64,000 bases of DNA, from contig NZ_CAMHZD010000008.1 of assembly GCF_946190065.1 (NCBI RefSeq), forward strand, positions 1 through 64,000, read 5' to 3'. The DNA is from Streptococcus mitis. Its GTDB lineage: Bacteria; Bacillota; Bacilli; Lactobacillales; Streptococcaceae. The notes beneath the pieces are model-generated. The model saw only the letters and a program-made list of their open reading frames with translations. It did no database searches and was not told where the DNA came from. This document shows, one piece after another, positions 50,961-61,011 of this stretch (the first letter of the stretch is position 1; each line of letters opens with the position of its first letter). A program made the translations under genes and the position numbers.

Positions 50961-53219
50961 ATGTTATCACTACAAGAATTTGTACAAAATCGTTACAATA
51001 AAACCATTGCAGAATGTAGCAATGAAGAGCTTTATCTGGCTCTTCTTAACTACAGCAAGCTTGCAAGTAGTCAAAAGCCAGTTAACACTGGTAAGAAAAA
51101 AGTTTACTACATCTCAGCTGAGTTCTTGATTGGTAAACTTTTGTCAAACAACTTGATCAACCTTGGTCTTTACGACGATGTTAAAAAAGAACTTGCAGCT
51201 GCAGGTAAAGACTTGATCGAAGTTGAAGAAGTTGAATTGGAACCATCTCTTGGTAATGGTGGTTTGGGACGTTTGGCTGCCTGCTTTATCGACTCAATTG
51301 CTACTCTTGGTTTGAACGGTGACGGTGTTGGTCTTAACTACCACTACGGTCTTTTCCAACAAGTTCTTAAAAATAACCAACAAGAAACAATTCCAAACGC
51401 ATGGCTGACAGAGCAAAACTGGTTGGTTCGCTCAAGCCGTAGCTACCAAGTGCCATTTGCTCACTTCACATTGACATCAACTCTTTACGATATCGATGTA
51501 CCTGGTTACAAGACAGAAACTAAGAACCGCTTGCGTTTGTTTGACTTGGATTCAGTTGATTCTTCAATCATTAAAGACGGTATCAACTTTGACAAGACAG
51601 ATATCGCTCGCAACTTGACTCTTTTCCTTTACCCAGATGATAGTGACCGTCAAGGTGAATTGCTCCGTATCTTCCAACAATACTTCATGGTTTCAAACGG
51701 TGCGCAATTGATCATCGACGAAGCAATCGAAAAAGGAAGCAACTTGCATGACCTTGCTGACTACGCAGTTGTCCAAATCAACGATACTCACCCATCAATG
51801 GTTATTCCTGAGTTGATCCGTCTTTTGACTGCTCGTGGTATCGAACTTGACGAAGCGATCTCAATTGTTCGTAGCATGACTGCCTACACTAACCACACAA
51901 TCCTTGCTGAAGCCCTTGAAAAATGGCCTCTTGAATTCTTGCAAGAAGTGGTTCCTCACTTGGTACCAATCATCGAAGAATTGGATCGTCGCGTGAAAGC
52001 AGAATACAAAGATCCAGCTGTTCAAATTATCGATGAGAGCGGACGTGTTCACATGGCTCACATGGATATCCACTACGGATACAGTGTTAACGGAGTAGCG
52101 GCACTTCATACTGAAATCTTGAAGAACTCTGAGTTGAAAGCTTTCTACGACCTTTACCCAGAAAAATTCAACAACAAAACAAACGGTATCACTTTCCGTC
52201 GTTGGCTCATGCATGCTAACCCAAGACTGTCTCACTACTTGGATGAGATTATTGGAGAAGGTTGGCACCATGAAGCAGATGAGCTTGAAAAACTCTTGTC
52301 TTATGAAGATAAAGCAGCTGTCAAAGAAAAATTGGAAAGCATCAAGGCTCACAACAAACGTAAATTGGCTCGTCACTTGAAAGAACACCAAGGTGTGGAA
52401 ATCAATACAAACTCTATCTTTGATATCCAAATCAAACGTCTTCACGAGTACAAACGCCAACAAATGAACGCTTTGTACGTGATCCACAAATACCTTGACA
52501 TCAAAGCTGGTAACATCCCTGCTCGCCCAATCACAATCTTCTTTGGTGGTAAGGCAGCTCCAGCCTACACAATCGCTCAAGACATCATCCACTTGATCCT
52601 TTGCATGTCAGAAGTTATTGCTAACGATCCAGCAGTAGCTCCACACTTGCAAGTAGTTATGGTTGAAAACTATAATGTTACTGCAGCAAGCTTCTTGATC
52701 CCAGCATGTGACATCTCAGAACAAATCTCACTTGCTTCTAAAGAAGCTTCAGGTACTGGTAACATGAAATTCATGTTGAACGGAGCTTTGACTCTTGGTA
52801 CTATGGACGGTGCTAACGTGGAAATCGCTGAGTTGGTTGGTGACGAAAACATCTACATCTTTGGTGAAGATTCAGAAACTGTTATCGACCTTTACGCAAA
52901 AGCAGCATACAAATCAAGCGAATTCTACGCTCGTGAAGCTATCAAACCATTGGTTGACTTCATCGTTAGCGATGCAGTTCTTGCAGCTGGAAACAAAGAA
53001 CGCTTGGAACGTCTTTACAATGAATTGATCAATAAAGACTGGTTCATGACTCTTCTTGACTTGGAAGACTACATCAAGGTTAAAGAACAAATGTTGGCTG
53101 ACTACGAAGACCGTGACGCATGGTTAGACAAAGTCATCGTTAACATTGCTAAAGCAGGATTCTTCTCATCTGACCGTACAATTGCTCAGTATAACGAAGA
53201 TATCTGGCACTTGAACTAA
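50961..53219 (+). CDS. malP: maltodextrin/glycogen phosphorylase
   Basis: MalP releases glucose-1-phosphate from the ends of maltodextrins, complementing MalQ. The 752-residue GT35 enzyme has the glycine-rich start ([19 protein letters not shown]) and the pyridoxal-phosphate site with its Lys in [17 protein letters not shown] (about 590-606). It is slightly shorter than enteric MalP, as usual for the streptococcal form. It lies 25 bases after malQ in one operon. Confidence 0.97.
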   Translation: MLSLQEFVQNRYNKTIAECSNEELYLALLNYSKLASSQKPVNTGKKKVYYISAEFLIGKLLSNNLINLGLYDDVKKELAAAGKDLIEVEEVELEPSLGNGGLGRLAACFIDSIATLGLNGDGVGLNYHYGLFQQVLKNNQQETIPNAWLTEQNWLVRSSRSYQVPFAHFTLTSTLYDIDVPGYKTETKNRLRLFDLDSVDSSIIKDGINFDKTDIARNLTLFLYPDDSDRQGELLRIFQQYFMVSNGAQLIIDEAIEKGSNLHDLADYAVVQINDTHPSMVIPELIRLLTARGIELDEAISIVRSMTAYTNHTILAEALEKWPLEFLQEVVPHLVPIIEELDRRVKAEYKDPAVQIIDESGRVHMAHMDIHYGYSVNGVAALHTEILKNSELKAFYDLYPEKFNNKTNGITFRRWLMHANPRLSHYLDEIIGEGWHHEADELEKLLSYEDKAAVKEKLESIKAHNKRKLARHLKEHQGVEINTNSIFDIQIKRLHEYKRQQMNALYVIHKYLDIKAGNIPARPITIFFGGKAAPAYTIAQDIIHLILCMSEVIANDPAVAPHLQVVMVENYNVTAASFLIPACDISEQISLASKEASGTGNMKFMLNGALTLGTMDGANVEIAELVGDENIYIFGEDSETVIDLYAKAAYKSSEFYAREAIKPLVDFIVSDAVLAAGNKERLERLYNELINKDWFMTLLDLEDYIKVKEQMLADYEDRDAWLDKVIVNIAKAGFFSSDRTIAQYNEDIWHLN

Positions 53220-53251
53220 GATATAAGATTTATACTAATACATTTTCCTAT

Positions 53252-53282
53252 AAAGCGAATTTCGATTGAAATTCGCTTTTTT
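53252..53282 (+). terminator. malP terminator
   Basis: AAAGCGAATTTC pairs perfectly with GAAATTCGCTTT over a 4-base loop, followed by TTTTT. Confidence 0.92.
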
Positions 53283-53459
53283 GAATGCTTGACTAGAAAT
53301 AGACCTCAGATACTATGTTGAGAGAATCATCTATAGAATTGTAGTTTACAACTATTCGTTATAATTATTTTTATCTGAAAATTTCAAGAAAGTGTGTTAA
53401 AATGAGAACGTATACAATTTGTTGTTTGAATATCAAATTAGAATTTAAAGAGGCTTATT

Positions 53460-54362
53460 ATGAGTAATTTAGAGATTGGGAAACGAATTCGTACCTTACG
53501 GACTGAAAAAGGATTGAGTAGAGAAGCCTTTTGTGGTGATGAAAAAGAACTTACTGTTCGTCAGTTGGCCAGAATTGAAACAGGAAACAACTTGCCCAGC
53601 TTAGCAAAACTAGATTATATTGCTGGAGTGCTAGGAATTCCGATGTCTCAGTTAATTGATGAAGGCATGATAATTGTTCCCAAAGAGTATTTAAAGCTAA
53701 AAACGAAGTTGATTCGTCAATCTATTCATGGAGATGAAGAAAAAATACGTCAGCGTGAGGCTATCTTTGAAGATATTCAGGAACATTTTTATGATAAACT
53801 CCCTGAGGATGAACAGGTAGCAGTTGAGGTTCTACAGGCTATCGATGATGTCTATGTTTCTGAAAACGCTGAATTTGGAGAGGGCTTGATTGAGGAATAT
53901 TTCAATCAAACTTTGCTACAAATGGAGTATTCTGTAAATGATTTATTGATCTTATATTTATATTTTTTATCAAATGCTATTAGTTTTAAACGAAATGATG
54001 ACGTTTTAAAAAAAGTAAGAAATAACATCGTGACCATAATTGACTGTTCAGATAATACTTACATGCATCTGTTACAAAGAGTATTAATTGCAATACTGTT
54101 GTATCAATTGAGAAACGAATACTACGAAGATATCTCTGTCATTTTTAGTTTTCTAAGAGAAATTATGATGGAAATTCAAGATTCAAACTTAAAACCAACG
54201 GTAGACTACTTGGAAGCTAAATATTACCTATACGGGGAAAAAGATAAAGAAAAAGCCCTACAATACTATGAAAAAGCTATCAATGGGGCAGAATTTTTTA
54301 ATGATATGAATTTCAAAAATCGAGTGATAGAGGAGAGAAAAGAAGAGTTCCCTGATATGTAA
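53460..54362 (+). CDS. XRE-TPR peptide-sensor-type regulator, copy 1
   Basis: The 300-residue protein has an N-terminal XRE helix-turn-helix (RIRTLRTEKGLSREAFCGDE, then LTVRQLARIETGNNLPSLAK) and a C-terminal helical TPR domain (SVNDLLILYLYFLSN, LEAKYYLYGEKDKEKALQYY). This is the architecture of PlcR/TprA and related quorum sensors. Copy 2 starts 150 bases downstream. The two are almost identical over the first ~150 residues and diverge in the TPR half that would bind a peptide. Confidence 0.85.
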   Translation: MSNLEIGKRIRTLRTEKGLSREAFCGDEKELTVRQLARIETGNNLPSLAKLDYIAGVLGIPMSQLIDEGMIIVPKEYLKLKTKLIRQSIHGDEEKIRQREAIFEDIQEHFYDKLPEDEQVAVEVLQAIDDVYVSENAEFGEGLIEEYFNQTLLQMEYSVNDLLILYLYFLSNAISFKRNDDVLKKVRNNIVTIIDCSDNTYMHLLQRVLIAILLYQLRNEYYEDISVIFSFLREIMMEIQDSNLKPTVDYLEAKYYLYGEKDKEKALQYYEKAINGAEFFNDMNFKNRVIEERKEEFPDM

Positions 54363-54388
54363 AAAAACTCTTTGTTCATTATGAAGGG

Positions 54389-54445
54389 ATGCTGATAGGC
54401 AACATGGGGAGCTTTGTTAGTAAGAATTTAATATATTTGAAATAA
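54389..54445 (+). CDS. possible 18-aa peptide ORF between the regulators
   Basis: A short frame, MLIGNMGSFVSKNLIYLK, lies between the two regulator genes. Its putative ribosome-binding site (GAAGGG) is badly spaced, so translation is doubtful. It is listed only because peptide-sensing regulators usually have a small cognate peptide gene nearby. Confidence 0.2.
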   Translation: MLIGNMGSFVSKNLIYLK

Positions 54446-54511
54446 TAGATATTAACAAATAGATAAGTACTTTTATTTTTGTGTGCAAAAGTCTATTTAT
54501 GGAGGAATGAG

Positions 54512-55408
54512 ATGAAAAATTTAGAAATCGGGAAGCGGATTCGCACCTTACGAACTGAAAAAGGATTGAGTAGAGAGGCCTTTTGTGGAGATGAAAAAGA
54601 GCTTACTGTTCGTCAGTTGGGCCGAATTGAAACAGGAAATAACTTGCCCAGCTTAGCGAAACTAGACTATATAGCTGGAGTGTTAGGAGTTCCGATATCT
54701 CAGTTAATTGATGAACGATTACTAATTGTTCCTAAAGAGTATTTAAAATTAAAAACGAAATTGATTCGTCAATCTATTCATGGAGATGAAGAAAAGGTTC
54801 GTCAACGCGAGGCTATCTTTGAAGAAATTCAAGAACGTTTTTATGACCAACTGCCTGAGGATGAACAAGTATCAGTTGAGGTTCTACAAGCTATTGATGA
54901 TGTGTATGTTTCTGAAAACTCTGACTTTGGAGAGGGATTGATTGAGGAGTATTTTGAGCAGTTACTTTTAAAAACAAATTATGACACCAATGATTTACTA
55001 ATTTTACACCTATATTTTTTAAAGTGCACTTTGAATGCAAAGCCAATTGATAATATATTTGAAAATATCTATTCTAACATCTTGGAGCAAACTAATTTCT
55101 CTGATGCCAACAATATTCATTTGATTCAAAGGGTTATTGTATCAATTGTTTTATATCACTTTAATATTGAATATTATGATTTAATGCCTCAAACGCTAAG
55201 TGCTGTACGAGAAATAATAGATGAAGTCCAAGATTTTGCTTTACTACCTACAGTAGATTTTTTTGAAGCCAAATATTATATTCATACTAATCAGAATAAA
55301 GATCTTGCTTTGGACTACTATAATAAAGCAATAAACGGATCGAAATTATTAAATGATAAATCATTTAGGGATAGAGTGATAGAGGAAAAAAATAAGGATT
55401 TTCCATAA
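54512..55408 (+). CDS. XRE-TPR peptide-sensor-type regulator, copy 2
   Basis: From ATG 54512 (GGAGG upstream) the 298-residue paralogue repeats the copy-1 architecture. The HTH part is nearly identical (LTVRQLGRIETGNNLPSLAK). The C-terminal sensor half differs clearly (TNYDTNDLLILHLYFLKCTL, LPTVDFFEAKYYIHTNQNKD). Shared DNA-binding and separate sensing domains suggest the two may compete for the same sites in response to different peptides. Confidence 0.85.
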   Translation: MKNLEIGKRIRTLRTEKGLSREAFCGDEKELTVRQLGRIETGNNLPSLAKLDYIAGVLGVPISQLIDERLLIVPKEYLKLKTKLIRQSIHGDEEKVRQREAIFEEIQERFYDQLPEDEQVSVEVLQAIDDVYVSENSDFGEGLIEEYFEQLLLKTNYDTNDLLILHLYFLKCTLNAKPIDNIFENIYSNILEQTNFSDANNIHLIQRVIVSIVLYHFNIEYYDLMPQTLSAVREIIDEVQDFALLPTVDFFEAKYYIHTNQNKDLALDYYNKAINGSKLLNDKSFRDRVIEEKNKDFP

Positions 55409-55417
55409 TTTCAATAT

Positions 55418-55462
55418 AAAACAGGACATAAATGTCAGTGGACATAAATGTCCTGTTTTTTT
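55418..55462 (+). terminator. terminator after the regulator pair
   Basis: AAAACAGGACA...GTC and GAC...TGTCCTGTTTT form a 19-base stem with two central mismatches, followed by a T run. Confidence 0.88.
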
Positions 55463-55566
55463 ACTCTCGTAAGGTATATACTGTTATTGTAAATAAGTTA
55501 AGAAGAGCGCAATGCTAGAAACATTTCTATTTAAACGGGATGTAGATTAGCAGGCGGGAGGAAAAT

Positions 55567-55788
55567 ATGGTAAAAACAATTGACTATTATATGGATGAAA
55601 AATTTGTCAAGAAGGACTATCTGATTATCAAAAATAGTCTCGCTAGCAGACGCCTATGTAAAGTAACACTTGATGAAAAGTTGTTAAAATTAGTTCTCTT
55701 GCTTCCAAATGAAATGAGAGAAATCAAAATGGACTCCAACTTAAAGCCTAGAATTAGAGTTGTTGACATAACCGATGGGAGTGAGTGA
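55567..55788 (+). CDS. hypothetical small protein upstream of the ABC exporter
   Basis: The 73-residue charged protein (start MVKTIDYYMDEKFVKKDYLI) has no signal peptide. GGGAGG lies before the ATG. It precedes the ABC genes with a 41-base gap and may be expressed with them. No family is recognised. Confidence 0.6.
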   Translation: MVKTIDYYMDEKFVKKDYLIIKNSLASRRLCKVTLDEKLLKLVLLLPNEMREIKMDSNLKPRIRVVDITDGSE

Positions 55789-55829
55789 AGTTTCTAAAAT
55801 ACAATTTATCATTAGAAAGAGGTAATAAA

Positions 55830-56654
55830 ATGATTAAGGTAGAAAGAGTTACAAAGCGATTTGGAGATAATATTGCTTTAAATCAAATTAGTTTTTCAAT
55901 AAACGAAGGAGAAATTTTTGGATTCCTAGGTCCATCTGGTTCAGGGAAGACAACAATGATCAATATTCTGACAGGACAGCTACAGGCTAACAGCGGAAAG
56001 ACAGAATTATTAGGGAAAGATTCTCAAAAATTACTTCCGTCAGATTTTGAAGAGTTAGGTTTAGTAGGTGACACAAGTGGTTATTACGAAAAATTAAGTT
56101 TGTACAATAACTTGTTGCTCTTTGCAAGACTATACGGAGTTTCAAAATCCCGAATTGAAGACATTCTAAAACAAGTTGGTCTGTATGATAGTAAAGACAC
56201 ACCCGCTGAAAAACTTTCTACAGGAATGCGTCAACGAATGCTTTTAGCTCGTGCTTTAATCAATTATCCTAAAGTTCTATTTTTAGATGAACCTACAAGT
56301 GGGTTAGATCCCACCACCTCAAAGAAGATTCACAAATTACTACAGGAGTTAAAGGAAAGAGGAACAACCATTTTCTTAACTACTCATGATATGAATGAGG
56401 CGACTTTATTATGTGATAACCTAGCTCTTTTGAATAAAGGTGATCTTATTGAACAAGGAAGCCCAAGCGAAATTATCCAAAAATACAACACGGAAAAAAA
56501 AGTTGCAGTAACTTATAGTGATTCTACTAAAAAGGTAGTGCGCTTTGAAGACTTGCAGCAAGAAGATTATAAAAAAATGATGACGATTCACTCATGTGAA
56601 CCAACTTTAGAAGATATTTTTATTAAATTGACAGGAGAAAAATTAGATGTTTAA
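55830..56654 (+). CDS. ABC transporter ATPase (exporter type)
   Basis: The ~274-residue ATPase has Walker A GPSGSGKTT, signature KLSTGMRQRMLLARAL and Walker B VLFLDEPTSGLDP, followed by the H-loop TTHDMNEA. It belongs to the drug/bacteriocin-exporter (DRA/BcrA) group. ATG 55830 is chosen (AGAGG upstream). It overlaps the permease gene by 8 bases. The adjacent TPR-type regulators are a possible control. Confidence 0.92.
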   Translation: MIKVERVTKRFGDNIALNQISFSINEGEIFGFLGPSGSGKTTMINILTGQLQANSGKTELLGKDSQKLLPSDFEELGLVGDTSGYYEKLSLYNNLLLFARLYGVSKSRIEDILKQVGLYDSKDTPAEKLSTGMRQRMLLARALINYPKVLFLDEPTSGLDPTTSKKIHKLLQELKERGTTIFLTTHDMNEATLLCDNLALLNKGDLIEQGSPSEIIQKYNTEKKVAVTYSDSTKKVVRFEDLQQEDYKKMMTIHSCEPTLEDIFIKLTGEKLDV

Positions 56655-57396
56655 GAGAATTTTAGCCCTTATCTGGTTGAGGACACAAGTATTATTAACA
56701 AACAAAAACACTTTGGTACAAGTAGTATTCCCATTCTTTCTGGTTCTACTCTTCCAAAATTTTATGAATACAGATGGTACTCAAGGGAAAACACTATTGT
56801 ATAGTTCTTTAACAATGGCATTCTCATTTTCTTCTGGATCAATGATTTCAAACTCTATTGCAGAGGAAAAAGAAAAAAGAATTTTTAAAACACTCATTTT
56901 AAGCGGAGTTCGCCGTGGAGAATATCTTGTTTCCGTGTTGTTTTATCCTGTAATCTTTGCCTTGGCTGCAGTTATTTCTTTCCCTATTATGGTTGAAGTG
57001 GATTTCGCAAAAGATTATCCTGTATACCTTGTAGTAGCTTCTCTGGTAGCATTATGTACAATCCTCTTAAATTTAGTGATTGGAGCTATTTCAGAGACAC
57101 AAACTCAGGCTCAGGTTTATGGTTTGATTCCAATGCTTGGTCTCTCATTCTTGCCAATGTTTTCTCAAGTTAGCTCAGAGATCAAGAAATTTATGGATAC
57201 AACCTTCTTAGGAGTTTATGTAGATTTCTTTAATAAACCAGATTTCAAGTTGAATTTTGACAGTTTGGGAATCACTTTTGCTTGGGTTGTAGCATTACTT
57301 GCCCTTAGTTATTGGGGATTAAAAAATAAAAAAAGAGTACAGTTTGGAAAACTAACAATTAATCAACTTCAAAAACTAAGTTTTTTTAAAGATTAG
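56647..57396 (+). CDS. ABC-2 type permease
   Basis: The 249-residue protein has about six hydrophobic segments (LVQVVFPFFLVLLFQNFMN, YLVSVLFYPVIFALAAVISF, PVYLVVASLVALCTILLNLV) and the ABC-2 loop (SNSIAEEKEKRIFKTLILSG). It pairs with the preceding ATPase as an exporter of unknown substrate. Confidence 0.9.
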   Translation: MFKRILALIWLRTQVLLTNKNTLVQVVFPFFLVLLFQNFMNTDGTQGKTLLYSSLTMAFSFSSGSMISNSIAEEKEKRIFKTLILSGVRRGEYLVSVLFYPVIFALAAVISFPIMVEVDFAKDYPVYLVVASLVALCTILLNLVIGAISETQTQAQVYGLIPMLGLSFLPMFSQVSSEIKKFMDTTFLGVYVDFFNKPDFKLNFDSLGITFAWVVALLALSYWGLKNKKRVQFGKLTINQLQKLSFFKD

Positions 57397-57434
57397 TGTT
57401 AGTAAGCTTTGTAAGAAACCTAGTTTAAAACAAT

Positions 57435-57464
57435 AAACCAGCGCTTAAAATGCTGGTTTTTTTA
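57435..57464 (+). terminator. terminator of the ABC operon
   Basis: AAACCAGC pairs with GCTGGTTT, followed by a run of T. Confidence 0.8.
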
Positions 57465-57565
57465 CTGTCTTCATCCTTATATTTCTTCGTGGTTGATTAC
57501 CTCACATCTCTTGTATTCGCTTACACAAAGTATTATAATATGATTATAGGAAAGAAGGTGTTCTT

Positions 57566-57772
57566 ATGTGGAAAAAATATTTTTCAAAATATAAATGGAC
57601 GGATTTATTTTGGATTCTATTTGTTATTTTGACATGCCTCTATATAGGTAACCACGATTTGTTTCCTCTCAATCATCAAGAAATCTCTTTTCGTGGTAGC
57701 TTGTGGGGGGTGGTACTGGCATTATATCACTTGTTATTTATTGATAAGTTTGTTATCTCGAATCGAAAATAA
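57566..57772 (+). CDS. small membrane protein, hypothetical
   Basis: The 68-residue protein has two hydrophobic stretches (LFWILFVILTCLYIG and LWGVVLALYHLLFIDKFVI), the second near its end. GAAAGAAGG lies before the ATG. Function unknown. Confidence 0.6.
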   Translation: MWKKYFSKYKWTDLFWILFVILTCLYIGNHDLFPLNHQEISFRGSLWGVVLALYHLLFIDKFVISNRK

Positions 57773-57837
57773 ATGGAGAAGCTAAAAGCTTTAAATGTTT
57801 TAGACTTTTGGGATAGATAGTTTAAAAATTGAAATTT

Positions 57838-57870
57838 AAAACCGCATATCTTTTTGAAATGCGGTTTTTT
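57838..57870. terminator. bidirectional terminator before rlmA
   Basis: AAACCGCAT pairs with ATGCGGTTT with A and T runs on both sides, between convergent genes. Confidence 0.85.
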
Positions 57871-57877
57871 GTGTCAA

Positions 57878-58726
57878 TTATAGTACTTTCCCAACCAGAA
57901 TCTCAGCCTCAATGATAATCTCTGTCAGTTGGCTCCAGTCAATTTTGCTCTGATCAACGTGAAAGAGTAGGGGCGTCATGCTGAGTAGGGCTTGGAGCTG
58001 ATCTGCTGTGATAGTCTTAGTCAGAGAGGCCGTTTGACTAGATAGGATGGTAAAGTGTTCTTGGAAATGATTTTTGATATCTTGGTTGGAATAGTCCTTG
58101 TTTGTCAGCTGGTCTTGTACCTTCTGGCGGATTTCTTTGAGGTGATTTTCAGTTGGGATAACCTTTATCAAGATACCGTCTTTGGATAAAACGCGACGAA
58201 ATTCTCCGTAATTGGCAGGTGAGAAGATATCAAGCAGGATATCCATGCTGGCGTCTTTTATAGGAAGACGAGCTAAGTCACCAACGAACCAATTGACTGC
58301 CCAGTTGGGTTCGCTCTTGGCAGCGATTTGGACTGAATCTTTGGAGATATCAAAGGCATAGAAGGTTTTGTCAGGATGCCTTTCTTGAAGCTTGCGAGAA
58401 TAGAAACCTTCACCACAACCGATATCCAAAATTGTTTTGGCATTTTTTGAGTTTGAAAGTAAATCAGAGACGGCCTCTAGAATAGCTTGATAAAATCCAG
58501 CCTCTAGGATTTGTTGGCGGTTTTGAAAATTTTCCTTGTCGTAGTTGGCAGATTGCTTAATTTGAGGGGCCAGATTGACATAGCCGAATTTTGCCAAGTC
58601 AAAAGAATGGCGATTGCTACATTTGAGACTGCTCTCTACCAGAGTCAGATTTTCTTGGCAGATAGGACAGGCAAAGGCAGTAGCAGAAGCAAAACGCTGA
58701 AGTTTGGGTTTGAGATTTGTATTCAT
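57878..58726 (-). CDS. rlmA: 23S rRNA (guanine-N1)-methyltransferase RlmA-type
   Basis: The enzyme methylates N1 of a guanine in 23S rRNA hairpin 35 (G748 in Gram-positive RlmAII). The 282 residues show an N-terminal zinc ribbon (CPICQENL, then CSNRHSFD) and a SAM-binding Rossmann core (ILDIGCGEGFYSR). The Gram-positive form is RlmAII-like; the name rlmA is used generically. Confidence 0.88.
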   Translation of the reverse strand: MNTNLKPKLQRFASATAFACPICQENLTLVESSLKCSNRHSFDLAKFGYVNLAPQIKQSANYDKENFQNRQQILEAGFYQAILEAVSDLLSNSKNAKTILDIGCGEGFYSRKLQERHPDKTFYAFDISKDSVQIAAKSEPNWAVNWFVGDLARLPIKDASMDILLDIFSPANYGEFRRVLSKDGILIKVIPTENHLKEIRQKVQDQLTNKDYSNQDIKNHFQEHFTILSSQTASLTKTITADQLQALLSMTPLLFHVDQSKIDWSQLTEIIIEAEILVGKVL

Positions 58727-58808
58727 AGTTTAAGTGTATCAAAAGAGCATCTATATAGCAAACAATCTGACGATTTTGGATTTCTTTAATTGCGCTGGTT
58801 TATCAAGT

Positions 58809-59117
58809 TTATTTTTTTCCATCGACTTGATCGGTTAGTAAAGTTTTCAATTCAGGACAATATTTACTTGCCTCAAATTCAATGATATCATATTGGGCAA
58901 TCTTATTTTTGTAGAATGGGTCTTGCCTAATGATTTCTTGAACAACTTCTTTATTCTTACATTGTATAAGGATAATTCCTCCAGTTCTTGGATTTTTTCT
59001 ACCAGATGCAATAAATAAACCTTCTGTATAATAATGGTTCAGAAAACTTATGTGTTCTTGTAAATATTTTTCAACTGCCTCAAGTGGCTTAATATAGGTA
59101 AGATTTATAATAAACAT
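58809..59117 (-). CDS. YciI-family protein
   Basis: The 102-residue protein has the YciI fold of short beta-alpha elements (FIINLTYIKPLEAVEKYL; HISFLNHYYTEGLFIASG; GGIILIQCKNKEVVQEIIRQ; YDIIEFEASKY) with the His of the family's pseudo-catalytic site. It is divergent from the HxlR gene with an 87-base control region, and is probably the target of that regulator. Confidence 0.85.
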   Translation of the reverse strand: MFIINLTYIKPLEAVEKYLQEHISFLNHYYTEGLFIASGRKNPRTGGIILIQCKNKEVVQEIIRQDPFYKNKIAQYDIIEFEASKYCPELKTLLTDQVDGKK

Positions 59118-59204
59118 AAATAACTCCTTTAAAATAAATGATAAAAAGATTATAATACTTTATAAATAAGTTGTATAGTAGGCACATTTTTGTAAGGAGA
59201 AAAA

Positions 59205-59519
59205 ATGTTAACAAATAAAAATTGGAACTGTAGTATGTCTCGAGTCTTAGATGTTGTTGGTGGGAAATGGAGGATGAATATATTATGGGTTATAAACAAG
59301 CATAAGAAAGTTCGTTTCAATCAATTGAGAAGAGAAGTTGAAGGGATTACAACTATCAGTTTGACACGTGGATTAGATGTTTTAATAGAGAACCAATTGG
59401 TTGAGAAATTTGATTTTGAGTCTATGCCACTCCATACAGAATATCAGCTAACAGAAAAAGGCAAATCACTGATGCCGATTTTAAAGGACTTAAATCAATG
59501 GGGAAAAGAATGGCTGTAA
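59205..59519 (+). CDS. HxlR-family transcriptional regulator
   Basis: The 104-residue winged-HTH protein has the family's N-terminal Cys (NWNCSMSRVLDVVGGKWRMN) and the recognition segment RFNQLRREVEGITTISLTRG. A beta-wing (PLHTEYQLTEKGKSLMPIL) follows. Members sense thiol-reactive or aldehyde stress and control neighbouring detoxification genes, here the divergent YciI gene. Confidence 0.9.
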   Translation: MLTNKNWNCSMSRVLDVVGGKWRMNILWVINKHKKVRFNQLRREVEGITTISLTRGLDVLIENQLVEKFDFESMPLHTEYQLTEKGKSLMPILKDLNQWGKEWL

Positions 59520-59572
59520 TAACTTTTTAGCTGGGGAGTAACCTTACATAATTCTAGGGAAAAGTATATAAG

Positions 59573-59607
59573 AAAACCACGAAGTTCATACGAAACTTCG
59601 TGGTTTT
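59573..59607. terminator. bidirectional terminator between HxlR gene and tyrS
   Basis: AAAACCACGAAGTT pairs perfectly with AACTTCGTGGTTTT around a 7-base loop. Confidence 0.92.
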
Positions 59608-59613
59608 ACTTTC

Positions 59614-60870
59614 TTAATAAGTCAATACAAAGTATTTTTTCTTCCCACGACGGATAACAGTCAGTTCGTTCTCAAGCTTATCTGCGTCACTTAAGACATA
59701 GTCAAGGTCTTGGATACGGTCGCCGTTTACGTAGATAGCTCCGTTTTGGACGTCTTCACGGGCTTGGCGTTTTGAGTTAACCACACCAGATGACACGAGA
59801 AGTTCCACGATATTGTGGTTTTCATCCGCTTGAACTTGGTAGTTTGGCACTCCGCGAAGCCCTTGTTTGAGCTCTTTGACAGAAAGGTTTTTGATGTTTC
59901 CTGCAAAGAGTTGCTCAGTGATGTTGAGGGCTTCTTTGTAGGCTTCTTCGCCGTGAACAAGTGTTACGACTTCACGAGCCAATACTTTTTGTGCCAAGCG
60001 TTCGTGTGGAGCTGCTTCAAATTGTTTACGAATGTCTTCAATCTCATCAAGTGACAAGAAAGTAAAGATTTTCAAGAAGCGAACAGCGTCAGCGTCCATA
60101 ACGTTCATCCAGAATTGGTACATTTCGTATGGGGAAGTCTTTTCAGGATTGAGCCAGACTGCGTTTCCTTCTGATTTACCAAATTTCTTACCAGTTGCAT
60201 CTGTGATCAATGGAACAGTGATAACGTGGCCAGTCTTGTCAGCCTTACGACGAAGCAATTCGGTACCAGCTGTCATATTTCCCCACTGGTCAGAACCACC
60301 GATTTGAAGGGTAACGTTGTAGTCTTGGTTAAGGACGAAGAAATCGTAACCTTGCATGATTTGGTAGGCAAACTCAGTGTAAGAAATCCCTGTTTCAATC
60401 CGTTTTTTCACAGACTCCTTGCTCATCATGTAGTTGACAGTGAAGTATTTTCCGATATCACGGAGGAAGTCAATGAAGCTGATGCTGCCAAACCAGTCGT
60501 AGTTGTTGACCATGACAGCCTTGTTTTCGCCATTTTCAAAGTCAAGAAAACGAGAAAGTTGTCCTTGGATAGACTTGACCCAGCCATCTACTGTGTCTTT
60601 TGTTTGGAGACTACGTTCAGCATCTTTGAAGGACGGATCTCCAATGAGACCTGTAGCACCGCCAACGAGCGCATAAGGTTTGTGACCTGCTAGTTGCAAG
60701 CGACGACTTGTCAAGATTGCGACAAGATGGCCTAGGTGAAGGCTGTCAGCAGTTGGATCGTAGCCAGTATAATAAGAAACTTGACCTTCTTCTAGGGCTC
60801 TACGCAAAGCTTCTTCATCAGTCGTTTGAAAAATCAAACCACGCTCTTTTAGCTCATCAAAAATGTGCAT
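59614..60870 (-). CDS. tyrS: tyrosyl-tRNA synthetase
   Basis: TyrS charges tRNA-Tyr. The 418-residue class I enzyme carries the HIGH-like HLGHL motif ([20 protein letters not shown]) and the KMSKS-like [13 protein letters not shown]-terminal S4-type tRNA-binding domain begins at about 350. Length is normal. GGAGAAAAG lies upstream. No T-box-like leader is evident in the ~130 bases between tyrS and pbp1B. Confidence 0.98.
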   Translation of the reverse strand: MHIFDELKERGLIFQTTDEEALRRALEEGQVSYYTGYDPTADSLHLGHLVAILTSRRLQLAGHKPYALVGGATGLIGDPSFKDAERSLQTKDTVDGWVKSIQGQLSRFLDFENGENKAVMVNNYDWFGSISFIDFLRDIGKYFTVNYMMSKESVKKRIETGISYTEFAYQIMQGYDFFVLNQDYNVTLQIGGSDQWGNMTAGTELLRRKADKTGHVITVPLITDATGKKFGKSEGNAVWLNPEKTSPYEMYQFWMNVMDADAVRFLKIFTFLSLDEIEDIRKQFEAAPHERLAQKVLAREVVTLVHGEEAYKEALNITEQLFAGNIKNLSVKELKQGLRGVPNYQVQADENHNIVELLVSSGVVNSKRQAREDVQNGAIYVNGDRIQDLDYVLSDADKLENELTVIRRGKKKYFVLTY

Positions 60871-60986
60871 GTGTCTTTTCTCCTTTTTAAAAATATTGTT
60901 TCTACCTATTGTATCACAAACTTGGGCAATAGCCTAGTAGAATAGGGAAGAAAGTGGCTATTTTATTGAAAGTTTACCTTTTATGG

Positions 60987-60992
60987 TATAAT
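60987..60992 (+). promoter_or_regulatory. pbp1B extended -10 promoter element
   Basis: TATGGTATAAT with TATAAT at 60987-60992. Transcription would start near 61000, leaving a leader of only ~12 bases before ATG 61012. Confidence 0.6.
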
Positions 60993-61011
60993 AGTTACAG
61001 TGAGGAAATCC

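Noticed and set aside
51861-52592. 243-aa frame antisense to malP
   Set aside because: An antisense shadow of the phosphorylase gene, no ribosome-binding site.
59150-61011. T-box leader upstream of tyrS
   Set aside because: The space upstream of tyrS (60871-61011) is too short and contains the pbp1B promoter; no T-box consensus is seen.
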